Source: Pseudomonas sp. UBA6562 (lineage in GTDB: Bacteria; Pseudomonadota; Gammaproteobacteria; Pseudomonadales; Pseudomonadaceae). From it: 64,000 nucleotides of DNA. This document shows, piece after piece, positions 8,428 to 17,748 of the stretch. How positions within the stretch are numbered: position 1 is the first letter of the stretch; each line of letters begins with the position of its first letter. A program made the translations under genes and the position numbers. Under the pieces are notes generated by a model. That model had not been told where the DNA came from and did no database searches. It was given only the letters and a program-made list of their open reading frames with translations. The stretch covers positions 500,775 to 564,774 of the forward strand of contig NZ_DJJS01000007.1 of NCBI RefSeq assembly GCF_002434265.1, read 5' to 3'.

Positions 8428-8741
8428 TCTCCAGCGATATTTTTGAAATGCTTGTTACGCTTGATGCGGAAGTATGAATGACACATCTTGAAACGATTAG
8501 TGCTAGTTTTTCATCGATTGATGCAAACCTATTATCAATGGGTGTTGGATTCAGGGAGGATTCTGTACTCAAGGGCTGCCCACTACATCACACCCCTACC
8601 CCCGCACTCCCTATGATTTTCTGTCCGGACGGCCTCCATCATTCGTTAGGCGAATACAGCTAGTGCGCCGATTCGATTTCAATTCGCACCACGCATATTC
8701 GAACATGCCTCATTGTCACCCTGGCTGTCGGAGGCCTGAAG
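8428..8741. promoter_or_regulatory. Divergent promoter region, MFS operon / DMT gene
   Basis: This is 314 bp between two outward-facing starts. The half next to the MFS gene (8440-8560) is AT-rich with short repeats of ATTGAT/ATCGAT, as expected for promoters and LysR-type sites, but no single site can be assigned with confidence. Near the DMT gene there is a GGAGG ribosome-binding site around 8729-8735. No additional gene is seen. Confidence 0.35.
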
Positions 8742-9269
8742 ATGTTCGGCAAACTGTCCCTTATCGCAATCGTCCCACTGGTGCTGGCCTTATGTGCAGG
8801 CGCACTGGTACCTCTACAGGCTTCGAGCAACGCTGCGCTGGGACGTGAACTGGGGCACCCGCTATGGGCCTCGTTGGTGTCCCTGCTGGTAAGTACGGCC
8901 GCTTTGCTGATCGCCCTGCTGGTGTTGCGCGTGTCCCCGCCTACCCTGGCAAACGCTGTGCAGGGCCCGTGGTGGCTCTGGATCGGCGGCCTGGGCGGTG
9001 CTTTCTACTTGGCAATGGCTACGGTTCTGCCGCCCAGGTTCGGTGTGCTGAATTTCATGCTGTTGGTCATGGTGGGTCAGGCTGTGGCGACCATGCTGAT
9101 CGACCATTTCGGTCTGCTGGGCTTGCCTGCCAGGCCCGCCACTCTGCTGCGGGTGACCGGTATGCTGATCATCCTTTGCGGCTTGGTCATGGTTCAAATC
9201 GGCGCGAGCAGGCCTGCAGCCCCAACCTTAGTGACCATCTCTGCCCCCGAGACGCTGCCGCCCAAGTGA
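8742..9269 (+). CDS. DMT-family transporter, YdcZ/DUF606 type
   Basis: This is a 175-residue very hydrophobic protein with about five membrane segments. It starts at the ATG following GGAGG. The glycine-rich segment around WIGGLGGAFYLAMATVLPP (residues 85-103) and the length are typical of the short DMT_YdcZ (DUF606) proteins. These are half-size relatives of EamA exporters that probably work as dimers. The substrate is unknown. It converges on a LysR gene with an 8-bp gap and is the only plus-strand gene here, so co-regulation by that LysR is possible but not shown. Confidence 0.8.
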   Translation: MFGKLSLIAIVPLVLALCAGALVPLQASSNAALGRELGHPLWASLVSLLVSTAALLIALLVLRVSPPTLANAVQGPWWLWIGGLGGAFYLAMATVLPPRFGVLNFMLLVMVGQAVATMLIDHFGLLGLPARPATLLRVTGMLIILCGLVMVQIGASRPAAPTLVTISAPETLPPK

Positions 9270-9277
9270 GGCAGGCG

Positions 9278-10186
9278 TCAATCCGCCCGGCTGCAGTCGG
9301 CAATCGCCTGACGCATCCAGCGATTGGCCGGGTCGCTCTCGCGACGGCTGTGCCAGGCCTGCTGGTACGACAAGACCGGCAACGCCAGCGGTGGATCGAA
9401 GGTACGCAGCGTGGGATACCTGGCCAATTCGCCCACCGACCAGCTGGCCACCGTGAGGATCAGATCCGTCCCCGCGATCAGCTCAATGGCCGCGCTCCAG
9501 TGCGGCAACGCCACCGCCACCCTCCGGCGCACACCCATGCGTGCCAACACCCGCTCGATTTCCTCATTGGCATCCGGCCGCAGCGCAAGCATCACGTGGG
9601 GGCGTTCCAGCCATTGTGCGAGGGTCATGCCACCGGGGTCGGGCAATGTCCCCACGTCCGCCAGACTAACGAAATGCTCGGCGAACAGGGTCTGTATCTG
9701 AATATGTTGCGCAGGCTCCGGGAAAATACCGAGTGCCACATCGAGTTCACCGTCAGCCAGTTGCGCCATCATCGATTCGCGGCTGGCCTGGCTCACCGCT
9801 AGGTCCACACCGGGCGCGTGGTGGCGTACGTGACGCACCAGTTTGGGCAACACGCGGTGCGAAGCATAGTCCGACAAGCCCAGACGAAAACGTGTTACCG
9901 AACACGTCGGCTCGAAAGCCGATGGTCCAACCAGGTCATTAAGGTGACGCAGAGCCGTTTCCAGCGGATCGAGCAAGCTTTGCGCCCTGGCGGTAAGCAC
10001 GAGTTGGCCATCGCGGCGAATCAGCAACGGGTCGTCGAAATGCCGGCGCAATTGCGCAAGCGCATGGCTCACGGCAGGCTGGCTCTTGTGCAGGCGCACC
10101 GACGCACGGGTGACGTGACGCTCCAACAGGAGTGCGTGCAAGGTCAAGAGTAGATTGAGGTCGATTCTGCGCAGGGCTTCGAGCAT
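9278..10186 (-). CDS. LysR-family transcriptional regulator (NodD/LeuO-like branch)
   Basis: This is a 302-residue LysR-type regulator. The N-terminus (RRIDLNLLLTLHALLLERHV, then HKSQPAVSHALAQLRRHF) is the form seen in the NodD/PcaQ/LeuO-like subgroup. The effector domain occupies about residues 90-300. It lies tail-to-tail with the DMT transporter gene. Its own promoter faces the DUF6555-like gene. No effector can be deduced from sequence alone. Confidence 0.85.
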   Translation of the reverse strand: MLEALRRIDLNLLLTLHALLLERHVTRASVRLHKSQPAVSHALAQLRRHFDDPLLIRRDGQLVLTARAQSLLDPLETALRHLNDLVGPSAFEPTCSVTRFRLGLSDYASHRVLPKLVRHVRHHAPGVDLAVSQASRESMMAQLADGELDVALGIFPEPAQHIQIQTLFAEHFVSLADVGTLPDPGGMTLAQWLERPHVMLALRPDANEEIERVLARMGVRRRVAVALPHWSAAIELIAGTDLILTVASWSVGELARYPTLRTFDPPLALPVLSYQQAWHSRRESDPANRWMRQAIADCSRAD

Positions 10187-10405
10187 GGGTCAGACCGGCA
10201 TGGCGATGGGCAACGACCAGTTAAGCACGGGTACCCTGCTGCAGCGTGTGGTCGGTGACGAATATCCATCGGATGCATCGAGGCAGGAAAGGCAAGAATG
10301 GGACGTGAAGCGCTGTAGGGACCGTAGAAAAGTACATGAAACATCAGGCCTCTGCCAAGGCAGGGAATATGCCGAACGCGCGCATATTCGCAGAGGCCAG
10401 GGGCA

Positions 10406-10726
10406 TCAGGCCAGAACGGTCGTTTCGCCACCGCTCGATACGTCTTCCCCACCGCGCTTGTGCGCCGCATGGGCTTGACCGCTTGGCGGCGTTTCCCGGC
10501 TACCCGACAAACGCCAATGCACCTCGGTGATGCCATAGCGCTCGGCCATCGGCCGGCTGACTTTGCGGATCTTTTCCCGACCGAACTTGGGAATGATCCC
10601 GATCCCGGCGTCACAGCTTGCCCAGTGCCATGCCTCTGCATTGTCCATGCGCTCCAAACGGATGATGAAGCTGCGCTCTTGGTCGTGCAGTCGGTAGTCG
10701 ATGATGTAAAGCTGTGGAGCTGGCAT
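10406..10726 (-). CDS. Small conserved Pseudomonas protein (DUF6555-like)
   Basis: This is a 106-residue protein with a strong AGGAGGG ribosome-binding site 8 bases before the ATG. Residues 7-70 contain IIDYRLHDQERSFIIRLERM and NAEAWHWASCDAGIGIIPKF, which match a small uncharacterised pseudomonad family I remember as DUF6555. The last 35 residues are low-complexity and polar and look like a variable tail. There are no membrane segments or signal peptide, and the function is unknown. It stands alone, about 220 bp upstream of the LysR start on the same strand. Confidence 0.7.
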   Translation of the reverse strand: MPAPQLYIIDYRLHDQERSFIIRLERMDNAEAWHWASCDAGIGIIPKFGREKIRKVSRPMAERYGITEVHWRLSGSRETPPSGQAHAAHKRGGEDVSSGGETTVLA

Positions 10727-10869
10727 CGAAGGGCCCTCCTAATTCTCCATGGATGACGTGTGGTTGATCGACGGCGTTCGGGAAAATTCAAAAGAAATCG
10801 ACGCGCCTATACCAAAGGCCTGATGGCGATGTGCCGGTTGTCAGGCCATGGTCTTGAACGCGGGAGTGG

Positions 10870-12042
10870 TCAATTGCCTAATTGCAGCACGACCTTGCAG
10901 CAACCTTCGCGTTTTTCGTCGTACATCTCGTAGCCGCGCACGGCATCCTTGAGCGGCAACCGGTTGGTGATCAGCCGCTCGGGATGCAGCTTGCCCGCTA
11001 GAAGATGCTCGCACAGTTCCGGCAGGTGCTTGTGCACGTGCGTCTTGCCCATGTGGAACGACAGCCCTTTGTCGAATGCCGCACCCAGTTGCAGGCTGTG
11101 CATCAAGCCCGAATACATACCCGCCACGCTGACGATGCCGCCGCGGCGTACGGTCTCGATGCACTGACGCAGCGCCTTGCCGCTGCTGCCCTCGAAGCCG
11201 AAGATGTTCAGCACCGACTCCAGCGTGGTGCCGCTGGCTTCGAAGCCCACCGCGTCGATGACCGCATCGACGCCGCGCTCGCCCTGGGTCTGTTTGAGGA
11301 TGGTCCGCGCCGCATCCTTGTCGTGATAGAAGTTGACCGGAATCACGCCATAGGTGTCGGCAGCGAACTTGAGCCGGTAACTGTATTCGTCGACCAGAAA
11401 GATCTGCCCGGCGCCCAGCATGCGTGCACATTCGGCAGCCAGCAGGCCGACCGGGCCGGCGCCGAAGATCGCCAGCGAAGAGCCCTCCCCGACCTTGGCA
11501 TTGAGCACGGCCTGCCAAGCAGTCGGCAGGGTATCGGAGAGCAGCAGTGCCGCCTCGTCGGAGATGCCGTCGGGCACCTTGAAGGCATTGACGTTGCCCT
11601 TGGGCACCCGCACGTATTCGGCCTGGCCGCCCGCCACGCCACCATATAGATGTCCGTAACCGAACAGCGCAGCGCCACTGTGGGTAGGATGCTCGCCGGA
11701 AATGACCGTAGGCGTGGGATTGGTGGTTTCGCAAGCCGCATACAGCTGTTGCTTGCAGAAGTAGCACTCGCCGCAGGCGATGATGAACGGCACCACCACC
11801 CGGTCGCCTTCGGCCACGGCCGTCACCGCGCTGCCTACCTTGACCACGGTGCCCATGAACTCATGGCCGAGGATGTCGCCCTTCCGAACGCTGGGAATCT
11901 TGTCGTGGTACAGGTGCAGGTCTGAGCCGCAGATACCCGAGAGCGTTACCCGCACCAGCACGTCGTCGTCCTGCTGAAGGACGGGGTCGGGCACCGACAG
12001 CAACTGCAACTCACCTGCGCCTTGGTAGGTCAATGCGAGCAT
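10870..12042 (-). CDS. Zinc-dependent alcohol/formaldehyde dehydrogenase-like MDR protein
   Basis: This is a 390-residue medium-chain dehydrogenase. The catalytic zinc site is visible (Cys38 in GICGSD, His60-Glu61 in GHEFMG). The structural zinc cysteines are at 90, 93, 96 and 104. The Rossmann motif FGAGPVGLLA lies near residues 185-195. The long insert and overall layout resemble the formaldehyde-dehydrogenase-like subgroup often annotated as glutathione-dependent, although the substrate cannot be read from sequence. It is cytoplasmic and NAD-dependent by family. The gene precedes no partner; the KGG gene upstream is on the same strand, 101 bp away. Confidence 0.85.
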   Translation of the reverse strand: MLALTYQGAGELQLLSVPDPVLQQDDDVLVRVTLSGICGSDLHLYHDKIPSVRKGDILGHEFMGTVVKVGSAVTAVAEGDRVVVPFIIACGECYFCKQQLYAACETTNPTPTVISGEHPTHSGAALFGYGHLYGGVAGGQAEYVRVPKGNVNAFKVPDGISDEAALLLSDTLPTAWQAVLNAKVGEGSSLAIFGAGPVGLLAAECARMLGAGQIFLVDEYSYRLKFAADTYGVIPVNFYHDKDAARTILKQTQGERGVDAVIDAVGFEASGTTLESVLNIFGFEGSSGKALRQCIETVRRGGIVSVAGMYSGLMHSLQLGAAFDKGLSFHMGKTHVHKHLPELCEHLLAGKLHPERLITNRLPLKDAVRGYEMYDEKREGCCKVVLQLGN

Positions 12043-12143
12043 CGTGGTTCTCCTTCAGACGAAAAAGAAACGACCCCATGGGAAACAGATCCACGTGGGG
12101 TCTTCCATCCAGCCTAGCAAAGGCTCGGACGTTGCGTAGGCGG

Positions 12144-12353
12144 CTATTGCGCACCACTGCCCCGATGGCTGTTCTGACCGCCCTTGCGGCCGGCTTGGGA
12201 AGCGCGCTGCGGGTCGTTGGCGAAATTGCCGCCCGACACCTTGCCGCCTTTCTGGCCTGCGCGGGCGGCGCGGTCCGGGTCGTTGGCGAAGTTGCCGGCG
12301 TTGGTCTCTTTAGTTCCGCCACGTTGGCTGGGCTGTTGGGTATCGCGCGCCAT
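12144..12353 (-). CDS. KGG-domain stress-related protein
   Basis: This is a 69-residue, very hydrophilic protein with two copies of the KGG motif (GGNFANDPQRASQAGRKGG and a diverged copy, AGNFANDPDRAARAGQKGG). It belongs to the YciG/con-10-like family associated with stress and stationary phase. The ATG at 12353 follows AGGGA. The much longer open frame upstream is an artefact of the GC-rich strand. A second KGG protein lies at 61204-61386. Confidence 0.85.
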   Translation of the reverse strand: MARDTQQPSQRGGTKETNAGNFANDPDRAARAGQKGGKVSGGNFANDPQRASQAGRKGGQNSHRGSGAQ

Positions 12354-12663
12354 GATGTTCTCCCTACTGGCTATGAGGTCGAAGGCAGCGGCCGGCTGCG
12401 GACGCTGTACAGCGTGTGAGCGCGACAAGGACAGGATGATTGCATGACGTCCAAGGCCAGCTGACAAACGGTGCGAAGCCACTTGCGTGAGTGGTTCGAA
12501 ACGGGCAGCTGCGCGACCTTTGCCAGATCTTGAGTCCCAGGCTGGATTGTGGCGGATGTTTGCCCTCGGCTGTCGTCGATCCGTCTGCGACAGGCTTATA
12601 CTCGCAGTCCTTTTGCCTGGTGACTGCTTCCAGGACCCTGTTCGCTCGCCCAAGGCACTGCCG
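12354..12663. promoter_or_regulatory. Divergent region between KGG gene and CheB/CheR kinase gene
   Basis: This is 310 bp with no recognisable gene. A TATACT hexamer near 12597-12602 could be a -10 element for the kinase gene, about 60 bp before its start, but no good -35 partner was found. KGG genes are often RpoS-dependent; no site was assigned here. Confidence 0.3.
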
Positions 12664-15600
12664 ATGACCCCACGCTCCCCAAAGCCCACCGTTGCGGGCC
12701 CTAAGAATAAATACCTGAGCCCCAGCCACCTGGACTTTCCCGTGGTGGGCATCGGCGCCTCGGCCGGCGGCCTGAAAGCCATCTGCAGCTTTTTCGAACA
12801 CACCCCGGCCGATACCGGCATGGCCTTCGTCGTGGTCCTGCACCTGTCGCCGGACCACCATAGCCAGGCCGATCTGATCATCCAGCGCCATACGTCGATG
12901 CCGGTGCGCCAAGTCACCGAGCCGGTGCCGATTCAGGCGAACCACATCTACGTGATTTCGCCCGCCAACCGGCTTTCCACCAACGACGGTTACCTGCGCG
13001 TACGCCGCGCCGAGCGGCCTGGCGGCGCGCACACGGCCATCGACCTGTTCTTCCGCGACCTGGCCGACGTGCACCAGGAGCACGCCTTCTGCGTCGTGCT
13101 GTCAGGCACCGGCAGCGACGGCGCCGTGGGGCTCTCACGAATAAAGGAACAAGGCGGTGTGACGCTGGTCCAGAGCCCTGACGATGCCGAGTTCGACGGC
13201 ATGCCGCGTGCTGCGCTGGAAACCGGACTGGTGGACATGGTCCTGCCGGTGGCGCAGATCCCTCAAAAACTCATGGAGCTGTGGCGCACTGCGCGGCAGG
13301 TGAACTTGCCCAGAATCGACGACGACCAACGCCCTCCCGCCATGGGCACCGAGCAGGCCGACCCGGAGCGCGCCGATCCCCTGCTCGACGACATCCTCGC
13401 GCAGTTGCACAACAGCACGGGTCACGACTTCCACCACTACAAGCGCGCCACCGTATTGCGTCGCCTGGAGCGTCGCCTGCACGTCACCGGCCAGACTGAC
13501 CTGCGCGGCTACCTGAGCTACCTGGAAGGCGAACCCGAAGAGGCCCAGGCCTTGCTGGCCGACATGCTCATCGGCGTGACCAACTTCTTCCGCGACCGCG
13601 AAGCCTTCGAAGCACTGGAACGCCACGTGCTGCCGGCGCTGGTCAGTGACCGCGACGACCCGCTCGAGCACCACGAGATGCGCATCTGGTCGGCCGGTTG
13701 CTCGTCTGGCGAGGAAGCCTATAGCGTGGCCATGATGGTCATCGAGCAGCTGGCCATGGAGCAGCGCAGTGCCAAGGTGCAGGTGTTCGCCACCGACCTC
13801 GACGAGCGCGCCATCGCCCAGGGCCGCGCCGGGCTGTATACCGAGTCGATCGCCGCCGACGTCGCGCCCGCGCGCATTCGCCAGTTCTTCGTCAAGGAAG
13901 ACCAGCACCTGCGGGTGCGCAAGGAAGTGCGCGAAAAGGTGCTGTTCGCCCGGCACAACCTGCTGTCCGACCCGCCGTTCTCGCATCTGGACCTGGTGGT
14001 CTGCCGCAACCTGCTGATCTACCTCGACCGCGACGTGCAGCGCGAGATCCTGCGCATGTTCCACTACGCCCTGCGGCCAGGCGGCTACCTGTTCCTCGGC
14101 AGTTCCGAGTCGGCCGACGTCGCCGCCGAGCTGTTCACGCCCATCGACAAGCGCAACCGCATCTTCCGCGCGCGCAACGTGCAAAGCCGCGCGCGGCGCT
14201 CCAGCCAGCTGCCTGCGTCGAGCGACAGTCTGACCAGTAGCGAGCCGGCCAAGGCCAAGGGCCGTCCGGGACGCAAGCTGTCCTACGCCGAGATCCACCA
14301 CCGCGCCCTGGCCCGGCGTACCCCGCCAAGCCTGATCGTCGACCCCGATGGCCATATCCTGCACATGAGCGATGGCGCCGGGCGCTTCCTGCGGCACATG
14401 GGCGGCGAGCTCAGCCGCACCCTGCTCAATTTGGTGCTGGCGCCCTTGCGCCCGGCCCTGCGCAGTACGCTTCTGCAAGCCCAACATACCGGGCAGGCCG
14501 TGACCTCGCGGTCGGTCAACCTCGACAGCAGCCAGGTCGACATCCTGGTCCAGCCGCACACCGACGAGCCCAGCGGCAGCGAATGCCTGTTAGTGGTGTT
14601 CGAAGAGCGCGAACCCGACCGCCCCGTGCCGGTGGCCACCGGCATCCAGCAGACCGACGACATGATCCTCGCCACCCTCGAAGGCGAGCTGCAGCGCACG
14701 CGTTTGCAGTTGCAGGAAACCATCGAGCAATCGGAGATCTCCAGCGAAGAGCTGACCGCCTCCAACCAGGAAATGCAGGCCATCAACGAAGAGCTGCGCT
14801 CGGCCAGCGAAGAGCTGGAGACCAGCAAGGAAGAACTGCAGTCGATCAACGAAGAACTGCTCACGGTCAACTACGAGCTCAAGACCAAGGTCGAGGAAAC
14901 CGACAAGGTCAACGACTACCTGAGCAACCTGATCGCCTCTACCGACATCGCCACGGTCTTCGTCGACCGCAATCTGCATATCCGCTGGTTCACCCCGCGC
15001 GCCACCGACATCTTCAGCATGCTGCCGGTCGATACCGGGCGCTCGCTGCTCGACATCACCCACCGCCTGGAATACCCGGAGCTCGCCGACGACGCCCGCG
15101 CCGTGGCCGAGCGCGAGACCACCATCGAACGCGAGATCGTCGGACGCAACCAGCGCTGGTACCTGGCTCGCCTGTTGCCGTACCGCTCCAGCGAGCAGCA
15201 TATAGACGGCACCGTACTGACCTTCATCGACATCAGCCAAAGCCGTGCCGCTGAGGAGAACCTGCGCCTGGGCGAAGAGCGCATGCGTCTGGTGGCCGAA
15301 AGCACCCATGAGTTCGCCATCATCCTGCTCGACGAACACGGTGTGATCACCGACTGGAACACCGGCGCCGCGCTGATCTTCGGGTATGCCAAGGACGAAG
15401 TGATCGGGCGCCATTTCGAACTGATCTTCACCCCGGACGATCGCCGTGACGGCATACCCGAGCGCGAGTTGCGCGAAGCCCGGCACCAGGGCCGTGGCCA
15501 GGACGAACGCTGGCACGTGCGCAAAGACGGCAGCCGTTTCTACTGCAGCGGCGAAGTCACCCAATTGGCCGGCAACCGTCTGGCCTATGTGAAGATCGCC

Positions 15601-16794
15601 CGTGACCTGACCGGGCACAAGCGCCTGCACGACGAGCAGAGCAAGCGCCTGGCCGAATCGCAGAGCAGCAGCCATTTGAAGGACGAGTTCTTCGCGGTCA
15701 TGTCCCATGAGCTCAAGCACCCGCTCAACCTGATCCAGCTCAACGCCGAAATCCTGCGTCGCCTGCCGCTGCTGAGCGGTTCCAGCTCGGCAAGCAAGGC
15801 CGTGGGGGTGATTTGCGAAGCGGTCACCAGCCAGGCGCGGATCATCGACGATCTGCTCGACGTGGCACGTATCCGCACAGGCAAGCTCAAGCTCAAGACC
15901 CAGCCGGTGGACCTGTGCGCCACCTTGCGCGGCATCCATGCCGTGGTGCAGAGCGAGCAGTACCCGTGCAATGTCGTCCTTGAGCTGCCACCCAGCGACG
16001 TCGAGGTGTACGTCGACGGCGACAACACGCGCCTGGAGCAGATCATCTGGAACCTGCTCAACAACGCCATGAAGTTCAGCCCTGCCCACAGCGACATCCA
16101 CTTGGCCCTGTCGAGCCACGACGGCTGGGCGCAACTGGACGTGATCGACCATGGCATCGGCCTCAATCCCGAGAGTCTGGAGAACATTTTCGAGCTGTTC
16201 AGCCAGGCCGAGCCGCAGGTCGCACAGCCCGGCCGCGAGGGGTTGGGTATTGGCCTGTCGCTGGTGCGCCAACTGGTCGAAGCGCACGGAGGCAATGTGG
16301 TGGCCCGCTCGGCAGGTTTGGGCAAAGGCTGCACCTTCACCGTACGTCTCGAATGTTGCAACAACGACCAGCAGGCATCCGCAGCCGTGACTGACGAGCA
16401 AGAGGTCGGACGCCTGAGTGGCGTGCACGTGCTACTGGTGGACGATTCGCCCGATGTGCTCGATGTCATGCAACAACTGCTGGAGATGGAGAGCGCCCAG
16501 GTCACCGCGTTCAGTGACCCCATCCGGGCCTTGGCGGCAGCAGGCACGGGCAGTTTCGACATCATCCTCTCGGATATCGGTATGCCCGGTATGGACGGCC
16601 ATGCGCTGATCAAGGCGTTGCGCAAGTTGCCGAACCTGCGCAGCACACCCGCGATCGCCTTGACCGGCTATGGCGCCAGCGCGGACCAGCACAAATCGCG
16701 GCAGTCCGGCTTCGATCGGCACCTGAACAAGCCGGTGGGCTATGACGAGTTGATCGACACCATCGAGTCGCTGAATGCCAGCGAACCTTACTGA
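12664..16794 (+). CDS. Hybrid CheB-CheR-PAS-histidine kinase-receiver protein
   Basis: This is a 1376-residue multidomain signalling protein. In order: a CheB-type methylesterase (about 25-205; Ser33 in GASAGG, HLSPDHH, SGTGSDGAVG), a CheR methyltransferase (about 225-500; GCSSGEEAYS and VCRNLLIYL), a heptad-rich coiled coil (about 670-755), and PAS regions (about 755-990). Then a HisKA domain with MSHELKHPL (about residue 1015), an HATPase domain (about 1110-1230; NNAMKFSP, GIGLSLVRQL) and a C-terminal receiver (about 1253-1376; LVDDSPD, SDIGMPGMDG). The N-terminal receiver of classical CheB is absent. No membrane segments are seen, so it is probably a cytoplasmic sensor. The ATG at 12664 is preferred over an upstream frame extension because family proteins begin near here. 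There is no dedicated response regulator nearby. Confidence 0.88.
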   Translation: MTPRSPKPTVAGPKNKYLSPSHLDFPVVGIGASAGGLKAICSFFEHTPADTGMAFVVVLHLSPDHHSQADLIIQRHTSMPVRQVTEPVPIQANHIYVISPANRLSTNDGYLRVRRAERPGGAHTAIDLFFRDLADVHQEHAFCVVLSGTGSDGAVGLSRIKEQGGVTLVQSPDDAEFDGMPRAALETGLVDMVLPVAQIPQKLMELWRTARQVNLPRIDDDQRPPAMGTEQADPERADPLLDDILAQLHNSTGHDFHHYKRATVLRRLERRLHVTGQTDLRGYLSYLEGEPEEAQALLADMLIGVTNFFRDREAFEALERHVLPALVSDRDDPLEHHEMRIWSAGCSSGEEAYSVAMMVIEQLAMEQRSAKVQVFATDLDERAIAQGRAGLYTESIAADVAPARIRQFFVKEDQHLRVRKEVREKVLFARHNLLSDPPFSHLDLVVCRNLLIYLDRDVQREILRMFHYALRPGGYLFLGSSESADVAAELFTPIDKRNRIFRARNVQSRARRSSQLPASSDSLTSSEPAKAKGRPGRKLSYAEIHHRALARRTPPSLIVDPDGHILHMSDGAGRFLRHMGGELSRTLLNLVLAPLRPALRSTLLQAQHTGQAVTSRSVNLDSSQVDILVQPHTDEPSGSECLLVVFEEREPDRPVPVATGIQQTDDMILATLEGELQRTRLQLQETIEQSEISSEELTASNQEMQAINEELRSASEELETSKEELQSINEELLTVNYELKTKVEETDKVNDYLSNLIASTDIATVFVDRNLHIRWFTPRATDIFSMLPVDTGRSLLDITHRLEYPELADDARAVAERETTIEREIVGRNQRWYLARLLPYRSSEQHIDGTVLTFIDISQSRAAEENLRLGEERMRLVAESTHEFAIILLDEHGVITDWNTGAALIFGYAKDEVIGRHFELIFTPDDRRDGIPERELREARHQGRGQDERWHVRKDGSRFYCSGEVTQLAGNRLAYVKIARDLTGHKRLHDEQSKRLAESQSSSHLKDEFFAVMSHELKHPLNLIQLNAEILRRLPLLSGSSSASKAVGVICEAVTSQARIIDDLLDVARIRTGKLKLKTQPVDLCATLRGIHAVVQSEQYPCNVVLELPPSDVEVYVDGDNTRLEQIIWNLLNNAMKFSPAHSDIHLALSSHDGWAQLDVIDHGIGLNPESLENIFELFSQAEPQVAQPGREGLGIGLSLVRQLVEAHGGNVVARSAGLGKGCTFTVRLECCNNDQQASAAVTDEQEVGRLSGVHVLLVDDSPDVLDVMQQLLEMESAQVTAFSDPIRALAAAGTGSFDIILSDIGMPGMDGHALIKALRKLPNLRSTPAIALTGYGASADQHKSRQSGFDRHLNKPVGYDELIDTIESLNASEPY

Positions 16795-16805
16795 GCCTGG
16801 GCAGC

Positions 16806-16825
16806 GGGGCCGCACGGGCGGCCCC
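16806..16825. terminator. GC-rich hairpin between convergent genes
   Basis: The hairpin GGGGCCGC-ACGG-GCGGCCCC lies 12 bp after the kinase stop and 27 bp from the stop of the ClpP-like gene on the other strand. It lacks a T-tract, so it may be a bidirectional terminator aided by other factors or a REP-like element. Confidence 0.45.
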
Positions 16826-16851
16826 TGCTACACGGCGCCCAGCCCAGAGGC

Positions 16852-17403
16852 TCAGGCATGCACGCTCCACTGCACCGCATCCACCTCGATCGGCAATTCG
16901 TCGATTTCGGTCAGCATGCCGCTGGCCAGGCCCTCCTTGGGGCTGAGAATGCGCGGGTGGGACATCAGGTAGCGCGGCACGTCCAACGGCTCGGCCGCGC
17001 CCGCCGTGCGCTCGGCCACGATATCGGCATACAGGCGCAGGTCGTAGTCCAGGCTCATGGCGTATTCGGCCATGCGGCCATGGTCGACCGAGCCGTGTAG
17101 CGTCCAGTGGAACGGGTGGAAGAGGAACTTGCTGTAGGTGCAGGCCGTACGGCGCTCGCCGGCCAGGAACAGAATGTTGCCCATCGACTCCACGGTGCCC
17201 AGGTTGTGGGTATGCACCGGGATCGGCAGCGAGCGCAGGAAGTTGTACAGGGTGAAGCCGTAGCTGCACTCGCCGCCCATGGTCGCGACGTTGATCTGGA
17301 TGAGCGTCGCCCCTTGGTGCAGCGCCTTGGCACAGGTGTTGATGAGGTTGCCGCAGGTCGAAGAGTTGATCGGCCCGGTGTAGTGGATGATGTGTCTGGC
17401 CAT
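16852..17403 (-). CDS. ClpP-like serine protease, stand-alone
   Basis: This is a 183-residue protein of the ClpP/crotonase-fold family. The nucleophile is Ser73 in VESMGNILFLAG, corresponding to the ASMG of ClpP. The catalytic histidine is His96 in FLFHPFHW. The remainder has the ClpP pattern of small hydrophobic strands, but the motifs are diverged from housekeeping ClpP. No ClpA/ClpX partner is nearby. It lies tail-to-tail with the hybrid kinase. It may degrade peptides or a specific target without an unfoldase; this is inference. A start at 17403 is supported by the conserved MARHIIHYTGPI beginning. Confidence 0.75.
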   Translation of the reverse strand: MARHIIHYTGPINSSTCGNLINTCAKALHQGATLIQINVATMGGECSYGFTLYNFLRSLPIPVHTHNLGTVESMGNILFLAGERRTACTYSKFLFHPFHWTLHGSVDHGRMAEYAMSLDYDLRLYADIVAERTAGAAEPLDVPRYLMSHPRILSPKEGLASGMLTEIDELPIEVDAVQWSVHA

Positions 17404-17748
17404 GGGGGTCTCCGTCGGGGCGGGTGGCGCGAATGCGTCTCCGGTGGAATCGCAGGGCCGGGCAAAGTTCCACTGGCCCTACCCTGCACAGCGCTCAGGC
17501 GAGGCACTTTGTGACCGACGCCGCTTGCCCTGCGCACTGCTCACGACAGCTTGCGACCAACAAGCGCTACAGCCCGCAGCTGATTACGCCGGCCGGTGAA
17601 CCTCGTGGACCCGCCGCAGGTCGATTCCATATCGACTTTTGGAGACTTTCCGCGTGCGCGAACCTCGCCTCGACCCCCGCCGCTGCCCAGCGGCCATCCC
17701 CTCTGTGCGAACGTGGCCAACAAGTGCGCGCATGTCCGGGGTGGCCCC

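Noticed and set aside
6326..8572. Apparent 748-codon minus-strand frame that looks like a fusion ending in the ModA-like protein
   Set aside because: The upstream part is an out-of-frame reading of the MFS gene; the signal peptide at 7105 marks the real start.
12144..12917. Extended 257-codon version of the KGG protein
   Set aside because: The added N-terminal part lies antisense to the kinase gene start; the conserved 69-residue protein has its own ribosome-binding site.
13135..14559. Minus-strand frames opposite the CheB-CheR kinase gene (also 14590-16428)
   Set aside because: Antisense shadows of a long GC-rich gene with continuous recognised domains on the plus strand.
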